A DNA stretch of 43,591 bases, from assembly GCA_021734475.1 (NCBI GenBank), contig JAIPIU010000002.1:1-43591 (forward strand), given 5' to 3'. The position numbers were made by a program, and so were the translations under genes. This document shows, piece by piece, positions 30,826-38,732 of this stretch (its first letter is position 1; every line of letters begins with the position of its first letter). Source of the stretch: Candidatus Altimarinota bacterium (GTDB taxonomy: Bacteria > Patescibacteriota > Gracilibacteria > Absconditabacterales > Absconditicoccaceae). The notes below the pieces were generated by a model. It saw nothing but the letters and a program-made list of their open reading frames with translations. It was not told where the DNA came from and ran no database searches.

Positions 30826-31815
30826 TTAATTCAATTCAATTATACGATTGAAATCACTAGGTACGTCTGATTGAAATTCCTTATTTTTTTTAGATGATAT
30901 ATCCACAAAAGAGTATTTCCAACAATGTAAGAGTTGTCTATTTATATTCAACTTTTTATAAAGCTTTCTATTTACAGCAGGATTACCATATATTATATCT
31001 CCCAATACTGGATATCACTCACTAGATAAATGTATTCTAATCTGATGCATTCTTCAAGTATCTATCTTTATTTCAACCAATGAAATTTGTCAAAAATCTG
31101 GATGATAAATTGTCTTTTTATTCCAACACTCAGTTCTAGCTTTTATTCAAGATTTATCTACAATCATATGTGATCTATCAAATTTTTTATCATAAATTTT
31201 TTCTAATGATTTATCTATTAGCAAATGATTAGGAAAATCTCCTACAACAATAGTTAGATATTTTTTTTCTATTTTTCTATCTCTAATAATTTCATTAATA
31301 TACTGAAGTGCAACATAATTTTTTGCCGCTATCAAAACTCAGGAAGTATCTTTATCTAATCTATATCCAAATGAAGGTTTAAATGTTTCAGATTCGATAT
31401 TCAAACTTTTAGAAACGTAAGTTTCCAAGTAATCGTTCATACACAAATCACTCCAATGTTTATTGCTTGGATGAATCACAACGCCTGATGGTTTATCAAA
31501 TACTATCCAATTTATGTCTTCATATATTATCATATTTTTTATTTCATCTTTTTCTAATTTTTTAATCTTTCTTTCTTTTGGAGATATCAAAGCTCTCAAA
31601 TCTTTTTTTCACAAAACATCTTTTTCAAACTCTACTTTATCTCAAATTTGAAGTCTATATTCTTCTTTAGACTTTTTACCATTTACTTTTATATTTCATT
31701 TTCTTATCCATAAATAAATATCTCAAAGCTTAACTTCGGGATATATCTTACAATACTTCCTCATAAATCTATCAAATCTCTGATCTGCATTATTTTGATC
31801 TATTATTATTTCCAT
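30826..31815 (-). CDS. RluD-family pseudouridine synthase
   Basis: Converts uridine to pseudouridine in rRNA (or tRNA). The 329-residue product begins with an S4-like RNA-binding domain (about 1-75), then the RluA/RluD catalytic core: IVFDKPSGVVIHPSN and FGYRLDKDTSGVLIAAKN with the catalytic Asp in RLDKDTSG. The conserved MHQIRIHLSSEGYPVLGD motif lies near residue 265. The target position cannot be told from sequence. Ends at TAA, 56 bases before the small membrane protein. Confidence 0.93.
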
Positions 31816-31976
31816 ATTAAATATAAGATATAAAAAATCTTAACTAAGTTCAAATTAACAATAGAGCAATTATAAAAAAATCCCAAACAAATTCCATTTC
31901 TTTATTTGCTAAAAATCAATACTTTATTATACTAATCAAAATATTAAATATTTAATTCGATTTCATTATCTCAAAT

Positions 31977-32534
31977 ATGCCAAATAAGAAATGACACTGA
32001 CTTATTTTTATCGATACAGAAACTACAGGACTATCCTATACAGATCAGATTTTACAATTTGCTGCTATATACGGTATTTTTGATTGAAAAAGATTTCATG
32101 AAGAAAAGAGAATTAATCAATATATAAATATAACAACTAAGATAAATTTTTTTGCGCAGAGAGTTCATGGTATAAAAGAATCTATGGTTGCCAAATATTG
32201 ATATATAGATACTTATATAGATATATTTCTAAAACATATAAAAAAATCTGATTATATCATATGACACAATATTTCTTTTGATATTAGAATGCTTAGACAA
32301 GATTGTGAAAGAATATGAAGATTACACGATTGGGATAATATCAAAACTTTTTGTACAATGAAAGATATAGATTATACCAAAGAACTAAATCTAAAAAAAA
32401 GACCAAAACTAGGGTTATTATATTCTCATCTTTTTGATAAAGCATTTGAAAATGCTCATGATGCTATGTCTGATATCCAGGCTACAAAAGATTGTTTTCT
32501 AGAATTACACAAAAGATGAAAAATTTGTTTATAA
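31977..32534 (+). CDS. DEDDh 3'-5' exonuclease (DnaQ-like)
   Basis: The 185-residue product has the exonuclease motifs: ExoI FIDTETTGLS (D, E), ExoII IIGHNISFDIRML (N, D) and ExoIII NAHDAMSDIQAT (H, D). This is the DEDDh pattern of the DnaQ epsilon subunit and RNase T. It is free-standing, so it may proofread DNA Pol III or trim RNA. Divergent from the RluD-family gene, with a 161-base AT-rich spacer. Confidence 0.9.
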
Positions 32535-32549
32535 AATAATTAAAAATAA

Positions 32550-32795
32550 ATGCGATTTGTATATATACTTAGATGTAAAGATAACTCTCTATACACTGGG
32601 ATTACAAACAACTTAGAAAAAAGAATTTTTGATCATAATAATTCAAAAATTTGAGCAAAATATACAAAAAGTAGACGTCCTGTAAAGCTAGTCTGGAAAA
32701 AGAAAGTTTCTGATAAAAATACAGCATCCAAACTAGAATATAAAATCAAGAGGATGTGAAAACAAAAAAAAGAAGAATTGATTTTCCTTAAATAA
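32550..32795 (+). CDS. GIY-YIG domain protein (UPF0213/YhbQ-like)
   Basis: An 81-residue minimal GIY-YIG protein: FVYILRCKDNSLYTGITNNL gives the paired YIL..YTG strands, RIFDHN the conserved Arg, and LEYKIKRMGKQKKEELI the catalytic-type Glu with a basic helix. Single-domain members such as YhbQ are thought to be nucleases acting on DNA repair intermediates, though their roles are not settled. It lies 15 bases after the exonuclease, so the pair is probably one operon. Confidence 0.88.
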
Positions 32796-32798
32796 AAA

Positions 32799-32821
32799 AA
32801 ATCATAATAACGGTTATGATT
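32799..32821. terminator. Hairpin after the GIY-YIG gene
   Basis: AATCATAA and TTATGATT pair around TAACGG. The plus-strand T run after it is short, and an A run before it could serve as a T run on the other strand. Confidence 0.5.
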
Positions 32822-32831
32822 TATGATTTTA

Positions 32832-32865
32832 AGATGGAGTGGCTAATCCCGTAGGACTACGGGAC
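32832..32865. other. Partial copy of a tRNA-His 3' edge with a perfect hairpin
   Basis: AGATGGAGTGGCT repeats, with one change, the sequence that flanks and enters the tRNA-His gene at 32917 (AGATGGGGTGGCT). It is followed by a perfect hairpin TCCCGTAG/CTACGGGA (32847-32864). It may be a leftover of a duplicated tRNA or a terminator for the leftward tRNA transcript. Confidence 0.4.
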
Positions 32866-32918
32866 GACAAACTGAATTCTATTTTTCTTATTTAAGTTTT
32901 TTGTTTTAGGTTTTAAGA

Positions 32919-32995
32919 TGGGGTGGCTGACGGGGTTCGAACCCGCGACAAACGGAGTCACAGTCCGCTACTCTACCAGCTGAGCTACAGCCACC
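32919..32995 (-). tRNA. tRNA-His (anticodon GTG)
   Basis: A full cloverleaf on the minus strand. The acceptor has the extra G(-1) paired with C73 that marks tRNA-His. The anticodon loop is CTGTGAC with anticodon GTG. The T arm (GCGGG/CCCGT region with TTCGAAC) and D arm (GTAGCTCAGCTGGTAGAG) are standard. The gene encodes its CCA end (32919-32921). Confidence 0.95.
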
Positions 32996-33180
32996 ATATT
33001 TTTTATAAACTACAAAAACAGGAATCGTAACTATAATGATTTCCTTATTTTTTTCAAGCGATATAAATTTTATCTTAAATTATTTATTATTTTAAAATCT
33101 ATTAAATACCAAAAATAAAATCAGAATAAGATTAGTTTCGAACTATCAACTAAAACTTATTGTATTTTTTACATTTTCTC

Positions 33181-33208
33181 TTGACAAATGATATCACTTT
33201 CTTATAAA
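33181..33208 (+). promoter_or_regulatory. Promoter upstream of the 101-residue gene
   Basis: A perfect TTGACA (33181-33186), a 16-base spacer and TATAAA (33203-33208). It lies 29 bases upstream of the ATG at 33238. Confidence 0.65.
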
Positions 33209-33237
33209 ACTTATGTTTTATCTCTTAATCATATATC

Positions 33238-33543
33238 ATGAATTTGAGAAAAGATTGAGTTATTAGAGTAGATGACTGTGTATCTATAAGCGTAAGCGAC
33301 TATGGATGATGATCAAGCACTTATGAAGGCATTGTTATCGATACAAACAATGGCATCACTGTATTATTTACTGATGGTGATGTATGTAAGTACAGTAGTT
33401 CAGATAGACTAAGACTTTTAAACGGACGTAGAAGCTTGGAGATTGGAGAAAAAATTATCAAAGTCCTCCAAAAAATGACAGATCAAAAATCTGAGATCGA
33501 TAAACAAAGAAATGTAATTAGAGAGTATCTTCTAAAACTATAA
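33238..33543 (+). CDS. Hypothetical protein with SH3-like strands and a C-terminal helix
   Basis: A 101-residue product. The first 70 residues alternate strands and turns (RVDDCVSISVS, YEGIVIDTNNGITVLFTDGDV), similar to small SH3 or Tudor-like barrels. A helix follows (EKIIKVLQKMTDQKSEIDKQ). Glycines are a mixture of TGA and GGN. No family recognised with confidence. Single gene with a strong promoter. Confidence 0.65.
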
Positions 33544-33619
33544 TCAACAACAATATTTACGTTTTTTTTTCTCCACTACTTATTGTATAAATTACATTTA
33601 TTATATAACCCATATCAAA

Positions 33620-34612
33620 ATGAAATTACCCCAAGCTATAGATCAATACAAAAAGAATGAGATTTTAGCTCACGTAGAGCTAGATGATGTAATTATCAAA
33701 GTTACTCAGGAATTATGAGAAATACTAGAAGCAAAAATAAATAATAATGCCCCAGAATTAGAAAAAGAGACTTGAGATGCAATAGTAAATATATTATCCG
33801 CAAGCGCCTGAGTATGAATACTACCAGACATTGAAAATATTTCTACAAAAGAAAATATTTCTACAAAAGATTTGTTTATACAGATGAAAAATCGGACTCA
33901 AGGTATTCAGTCTCTTAGAAAAAGATATTCTAGAGATCAAGTTTCAAAAAAAGAATTAAAAATCATTACAGAAGTTTTTCTATCTCACGTTCTTAGTTAT
34001 GGATGAGTAGAAAAAAATTTGGAAGAAATACTACAGACAAATACAGCTAAGTTTGCTAAGCGTGTAAATCAATACAAACCAAATATAGATTTGAAATCCT
34101 ATATAAAAGAATATCAAGACTTCCCAAAAGCTCCAGTATCATTCAAAGATATATCTCCATTACTTAGATCCCCAGAAGCTATGAGATATATCAGTTTCGA
34201 ATTTGCAGAAAAATGTGCATGAGCTGATGTCATAGTATGATTGGATGCAAGATGATTTTTATTTTGACCATTAGTTGCGGAGATATTGAAAATACCTTTT
34301 GTAATGATCAGAAAAAAATGAAAATTACCAGGTGAAACGATCAATCAAGAATACAAAAAAGAATACTGATCAGATATAATGGAAATGCAAAAATGATCTA
34401 TATCACCATGACAAAAAGTCGCTTTGATAGATGATTTATTGGCTACATGATGAACTATGGATACTGCTTGAAAACTTATAGAAAATCTATGATGAAAAGT
34501 AGATAAAATTTTATGTGTAGTTCAGATCAATGATGAATTTTGTAGTCAAATGAGAGAAAAATATAACTTATCTAGATATGATATAGAAAGTATAGTTAAC
34601 TATGAAAAATAA
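33620..34612 (+). CDS. MazG-like / adenine phosphoribosyltransferase-type fusion
   Basis: A 330-residue two-domain protein. Residues about 1-65 have the MazG-type metal motif: E31xxE34 (QELGEILEA) and E50xxD53 (EKETGDAIVNIL), as in nucleoside-triphosphate pyrophosphohydrolases. From about 155 the sequence is an APRT-type phosphoribosyltransferase: FKDISPLLRSPEAM, VIVGLDARGFLFGP and the PRPP loop VALIDDLLATGGTMD (about 267-280). APRT makes AMP from adenine and PRPP. The middle holds a perfect 18-bp tandem duplication (33835-33870, ENISTK twice). The fusion would couple triphosphate cleanup with base salvage; this is inference. Confidence 0.82.
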
Positions 34613-34620
34613 TTTCATTT

Positions 34621-34655
34621 AAAAAAAGAGGTCAGCGAAATTCTGCTGACCTCTT
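34621..34655 (-). terminator. Terminator of the rRNA-like RNA
   Basis: A perfect 11-bp stem AAGAGGTCAGC/GCTGACCTCTT with an 8-base loop, followed on the minus strand by seven Ts. It also lies just past the convergent MazG-APRT gene. Confidence 0.85.
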
Positions 34656-34990
34656 AATCAAAGTTATGAGAACATTTACAAACAAGAATTGATAGGCTAC
34701 CATCTCCGATAAATACAGAGATCAAGAGCTTCGGTGATAAGATGTCCCCTCTGGATCATCAGTCTCCACTGGAAAGCGTAGTTCGGCTTTTAAACAAATG
34801 GCTGATTCCAAGCCAATGTTCCAATTTCTTAGACCATTATCTTTTTTATTAACCTTAGCTACTTGTCTGGTTTTCAACCTTTAAGCTAGGACTGGCAAAT
34901 AAATCATTACAATATGGCAAACATTTTTCAAAAACGCCAGAGCAACGTACTATATTTTAACGAATCTATCCATTCAAACATGGTAGAACT
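34621..34990 (-). ncRNA. Free-standing RNA resembling 23S rRNA domain II (GTPase-centre region)
   Basis: On the minus strand I find, in the order and spacing of 23S rRNA (about E. coli 1020-1200): GAAAACCAGAC, AGCTAAGGT (34860-34852), AACATTGGCTTGGAATCAGC then CATTTGTTTAAA (the L11/thiostrepton loop region), AAAGCCGAACTACGCTTTCC, CAGTGG, GGGGACATCTTATCACCGAAGCT and later GGTAGCC. The distance from AGCTAAGGT to CACCGAAGCT is about 133 bases, as in E. coli. Yet nearly invariant bases differ: the usual GTAATAGCTCACTGG is changed, and the base aligning with A1067 is G. It ends in its own strong terminator with no other rRNA nearby. The 5' end is uncertain (somewhere between about 34900 and 35045). 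It may be a decayed rRNA fragment or a repurposed mimic. Confidence 0.65.
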
Positions 34991-35232
34991 GCCAAAGAAC
35001 ATACATTACTTTAAATTGCTATTCGCCCAATCAATTCAAGTACAATGAAAATATATATTTATAATCAAAAATCAATAGTAAATATTATAAATAACCAAAA
35101 ATACAAAAATACAAATTGAAAAATATACTCAAAAATTTATAGTCACAAATATATGAAGTGAAATAGCAATTTAGAATTAATATTTATAAAATTTAAATCA
35201 TAAAACCTGACTTTATTTTTTTCTAAAATATT

Positions 35233-36222
35233 ATGAACCATCAAAACAATTTATGACGATCAAACACTAGAATTACAGTACTAGAATATTGTCAAAAAAA
35301 GTACTATTTCAACTATTACACACATTCTCTCAAAGAAATTGATGAAAAATTATGGTTAGATACCCTTATGTTAAAACATCTAAAAAGTATAGAAATGCGA
35401 GTCGGAGAAAAGACACATCATTTATTATCAGACTATCTTAAATTTTTGAAAAAATGATTAGCTAATCAAGAAAAAATAGATGAATTAAAAAAAGATATAG
35501 CTCAAATCATGATAGATGAATTTAATATTTCAAAAAATAGAGATTATGAAGCATGATATGACAGAAATCAAAGATTTTGATTATCAGAACATTACTATAA
35601 AATAGATGTTGATGATAGATTACAAGAAGCTATAAACAAAGTAACAAACAATTTAGATACTTTTATATCTAGTGAGTGGCACGATAAAGTTTTAAGATAT
35701 TTTGAAATAGCTCCAAGTACATATATAGAAAGTCCCAAGAGACCAGATTATGAAAACATGAGAATTATAATAGACAACATACCAGAATTATTAAATGTCT
35801 GTATATTAGCTTCTCCAGATTTTGGTGTAATAATGTGAGAAAATAAATATATTATTATAGATCGAAAATCTTGAAAAGAAAACCTAGATGATGAATGAGT
35901 ACCGGATCAAATAAAAGTCTATGCTCTCAAAATGTTAATAAAAAAAGGTGAAATAGAATTAAAAGATCTTGATATCAAATGATATGAAGTATATTTACCA
36001 AGTCTAAAAGAAATTGGCTGAGATATTACTGCCAAAGATATAGAAGATATCAAAAACAAAATCATAAACGATATAAACTTCCAAAAACAATTTATAGTAG
36101 ACTGAGATGTAGAAAAAAACATACCACTTCCACATAAAAATTTTAATAGAACCACCAGTGCAAAAAAATGTGAATCATGTACATTTAGAAAAGTTTGCGA
36201 AGATCTAAAATCTTTTGAATAA
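35233..36222 (+). CDS. PD-(D/E)XK nuclease, Cas4/RecB-like, with Fe-S cysteines
   Basis: A 329-residue product. The nuclease core is LASPDFGVIMGENKYIIIDRKSG (D, then D-x-K) followed by DQIKVYALKM, the RecB motif helix. An N-terminal cysteine in VLEYCQKKYYFNYY and a C-terminal CESCTFRKVCED (CxxC, five residues, C) form the four-cysteine [4Fe-4S] arrangement of Cas4 and AddB-type nucleases. No CRISPR array or cas gene is present, so a DNA-repair or stand-alone defence role is more likely. Its own terminator follows. Confidence 0.8.
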
Positions 36223-36248
36223 AAAATTAAAAATAGTTTACGAAAAAA

Positions 36249-36277
36249 ACTCCGAAACAACTCGGAGTCTTTTTTTA
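36249..36277. terminator. Bidirectional terminator
   Basis: ACTCCGA pairs with TCGGAGT around a 6-base loop, followed by CTTTTTTT and preceded by As. It ends both the Cas4-like gene and the leftward secreted-protein gene. Confidence 0.85.
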
Positions 36278-36290
36278 AATATTTTTTTAA

Positions 36291-37001
36291 TTATTTAACA
36301 TTTCCGTCTCCCTCAATTACAGGATTAGCACATCTTTCTGATCCGTCTCATCTTTCACAATCTTGAAAAATCATAGGACATTGAAATTTAACATAATCAT
36401 TTTCTCAATTTACAATATTATAAGAATATCATCCACAAGAACTTTTTCGCTCAATTTTTTCTCATAGATATCAATCAATTTTTACATTACATGAACCTAG
36501 TCATTTACAAGACCATTTACCATCACTAGAATAACAACTCTGTATAGTGTTACTATTATTAAACAAACATTTTACATATTCTTGGGTCATTTCATCTTCA
36601 TCTCGATCTACATCTATAAAATCATCACATTCCAAATTATTATCTAAATATTCACGAAGTAATTTTTCAAACATATGTTTAATTGTATTTTCTTTATTTA
36701 CATCTGGTTTTCTAAACTTTATTTTTGTTCTTTTCAAAATTTTATTAATATATCCATCTACATCTTCACAAGCAATCTGATTAATAAAATTAGGATATTT
36801 CCTAATAAATTTATCAAAAACCTTTTTTGCTATTAAATCATAATCCATATAAATAAACGCTTTTTCTGAAACAACAGTTGTAATTAAATTAGAATTATTA
36901 GATCTAACTAAGTCTGATCCGCTAGATCCAGCAGCAGACACCAAACCAAATCAAGCAATAGAAAATAAAACAGAATAAATAATAACTAAAACTTTTTTCA
37001 T
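36291..37001 (-). CDS. Secreted cysteine-rich hypothetical protein
   Basis: The 236-residue product has a classical signal peptide (MKKVLVIIYSVLFSIAGFG..VSAAG, cut near residue 24). The mature part has an acidic helical middle (DVDRDEDEM) and a C-terminal third with about ten cysteines (CYSSDGKWSC, GSCNVKIDG, SSCGGYSY, CPMIFQDCERGDGSERC), likely disulphide bonded outside the cell. No family recognised. Glycines in the Cys-rich part are mostly TGA. Confidence 0.72.
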
Positions 37002-37089
37002 CTTTCGAGGGTAAAAATTTAAAAACAGATACCTACATAGACGAAAAAATAAATAAAAAATTTTGATTACATAATTTAATTATTCGTAA

Positions 37090-37121
37090 CAAAAAAAAGA
37101 CGCACATTACTACGTCTTTTA
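37090..37121. terminator. Bidirectional terminator
   Basis: AAAAGACG pairs with CGTCTTTT; A and T runs form the stem base. It separates the two leftward genes at 36291 and 37149. Confidence 0.65.
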
Positions 37122-37148
37122 ATATTTAAACTTTTTCTAATCATTTAT

Positions 37149-37385
37149 TTAATCGATATCTCAGTCTTCATCTATATCGTTTCTATCTTCCCAAAAACCA
37201 CATCTTTCTCATTCTTTTATATCTCACTTCTCAATATTTTTATATTGTCCTTTCATACATCCTTCTCATCCAAAACTCCTATGAGCAAATATACCTTTTC
37301 CTATAGCACACAAAAAACCTAAAACAAATATACAAGTAATGATAAACAACAAAATGTTAGTTAATTTTTGACTCTTTCGATCCAT
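37149..37385 (-). CDS. Small single-pass membrane protein
   Basis: A 78-residue product with a hydrophobic helix at about residues 10-30 (ILLFIITCIFVLGFLCAIG) and an acidic tail (WEDRNDIDEDGDID). Four TGA glycines. A pair of cysteines (GCMKG, RCGFW) lies outside the helix. No family recognised. Confidence 0.6.
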
Positions 37386-37464
37386 AATTTTTGTTATAAA
37401 TTTAAAATAATACAACAAATATATAATTTACCTAGACAAAGTCCAACTAAAATTTTTTTATAAC

Positions 37465-37493
37465 TTGACTTTAAACCTCCATTTATTTATAGC
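37465..37493 (+). promoter_or_regulatory. Possible promoter of a short transcript
   Basis: TTGACT, a 17-base spacer, then TATAGC (37488-37493). It could drive the short unit that ends at the terminator at 37641..37668. Confidence 0.35.
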
Positions 37494-37536
37494 GAATATA
37501 GGATAATATATTTATCTTATATCTCAAATAAACTTT

Positions 37537-37683
37537 ATGGATATAAAAAAATTATTCAAAAGACACTCAATTAAAAAAATAATTTACGACACATCATTTC
37601 TAGCCCTCAGAAAATCTAAGTATCTCATATATTCAATCTCATCAGGCCACACAGCCTGATTTTTTTTATATTATTTTTTATAA
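37537..37683 (+). CDS. Doubtful 48-codon frame overlapping a terminator
   Basis: ATG to TAA gives a basic peptide (MDIKKLFKRHSIKKII...). Its only TGA sits inside the terminator stem at 37641..37668, which means a standard-code reading would stop there after about 40 residues. The unit could instead be a small non-coding RNA between the promoter near 37465 and the terminator. Confidence 0.25.
37641..37668 (+). terminator. Intrinsic terminator
   Basis: ATCAGGC and GCCTGAT pair around CACACA, followed by eight Ts. It lies just before the secreted-protein gene at 37687, so that gene needs its own promoter or read-through. Confidence 0.8.
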
Positions 37684-37686
37684 CAG

Positions 37687-38085
37687 ATGAACAAAAAATT
37701 GATTACTATTTGAACAGTTTGAGCTATTTTGATTTTTTCTGCTAATTTATCATCTTGACAAGAAATTGCAAAAGTGCTAAATCAAAAAAAACCACAAACA
37801 GAACAAATAAACAAAGAATTAAAAGATACATTAAATTTTCAAAATACAAACAAAGAGAAATACCAAGAACAAAAAAACAAAATGTTAAAAAATTGAGACA
37901 AAGAATTATTCAAAAAATTGATAGAAGTATATCTATCAAGTATAGAAGAAAAAATAATACAAAATCCTGAATGACGAAGACGTGAATTAGAATTATTGTA
38001 TTTTGATTGTGAATTTATTGATATAAAAACACCAGAAAAATTAAAATATTTATTATGACTTAGTAATTCTCGAGTAATAAACTAA
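37687..38085 (+). CDS. Secreted small hypothetical protein
   Basis: A 132-residue product with a signal sequence (ITIGTVGAILIFSANLSSG, cut near residue 24). The mature part is a long Lys/Gln/Glu/Asn-rich helix (about 30-100), then ELLYFDCEFIDIKTPEKLKYLLG. Five TGA glycines mark it as native to the genome. No family recognised. Confidence 0.65.
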
Positions 38086-38087
38086 AC

Positions 38088-38119
38088 TTGACATTTAGTG
38101 GAAAATATTTAAATATAAT
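38088..38119 (+). promoter_or_regulatory. Possible promoter of the SemiSWEET pair
   Basis: A perfect TTGACA (38088-38093) and perfect TATAAT (38114-38119) upstream of 38139, but the spacing of 20 bases is longer than usual. Confidence 0.4.
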
Positions 38120-38138
38120 CAAAACAAAAATAAAATCT

Positions 38139-38423
38139 ATGAAAGAGAAATTATTGTCATTGTGTAAATTCATATTTGGATTGGGTTTCTGGATTAGTGC
38201 TCTTAGTTTTGGAATGCAAGCATACGAAATTATGCTAAGCAAAAGCTCAGAAAATGTTTCCTTTATGATGTTTATTCTATTCACAATATTGAATACCAAT
38301 TCAATTTTATTTGGTAAATATGTTGTAAAAGATAAATTCTTGATGTGGGGAGCCATATCAAATTTAATTGTTTGTATTATTACATTAACCCTGATTCAAA
38401 TATATTGATATGACAAGTCATAG
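38139..38423 (+). CDS. SemiSWEET/PQ-loop sugar transporter (TGA-type stop at 38406)
   Basis: A small membrane protein of three helices: about residues 5-28, 38-56 and 62-84. The sequence (FIFGLGFWISALSFGMQAYEI, SSENVSFMMFILFTILNTN) is that of the SemiSWEET/PQ-loop family, whose dimers move sugars. All glycines are GGN. The first TGA of the frame is at 38406-38408, directly after the natural C-terminus (TLIQIY) and one base before the ATG of the next gene. If TGA is read as Gly, five more residues (GYDKS) are added up to TAG at 38421. I give the code-25 end. Confidence 0.72.
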
Positions 38424-38721
38424 TTTAGAAAATTTTAGAATAGGGGGAAATCAAAACTCTCCTATCAAAAATCCTTGGTGGGTAAAAGCAATTCCACACA
38501 TAATAATAATAGATGAATTAATAAATATGTTTATTAATATAAATCTATTTAGTGTTCTAATTCTATTATTGTGGATCTGGTACGGTAGCCAATTACAAAA
38601 AGACAAAATAATAGCATCTGACATGCTAAAAACCTTATTAGTTTTAATTGTCGTAATAAACGTACCAGGTATTATAAACAAAATACCTATTATTATTCAA
38701 ATGCTCTCAGGTCTTCTGTGA
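38410..38721 (+). CDS. Two-helix membrane protein ending in TGA (probable import)
   Basis: A 103-residue product: a polar N-terminus with NPWWVKAIPH, then hydrophobic helices at about 45-60 and 73-100. Glycines are GGN only. It ends in TGA at 38719-38721 within a hairpin that is followed by nine Ts, the natural end of a gene and transcript. Under code 25 the frame would run on through the T run to TAA at 38818, adding about 33 residues antisense to the next gene. Probably arrived with the SemiSWEET gene as a two-gene unit. Confidence 0.65.
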   Translation: MTSHSLENFRIGGNQNSPIKNPWWVKAIPHIIIIDELINMFININLFSVLILLLWIWYGSQLQKDKIIASDMLKTLLVLIVVINVPGIINKIPIIIQMLSGLL

Positions 38722-38732
38722 GCTTTTTTTTT
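38703..38732 (+). terminator. Terminator of the SemiSWEET pair
   Basis: GCTC (38703-38706) pairs with GAGC around a loop, or CTCA with TGAG, followed by nine Ts. The TGA stop lies in the right arm of the hairpin. Confidence 0.6.

Noticed and set aside
34621-35040. tmRNA or RNase P RNA
   Set aside because: There is no tRNA-like end, tag frame or RNase P core sequence, while several 23S rRNA words occur in the correct order and spacing.
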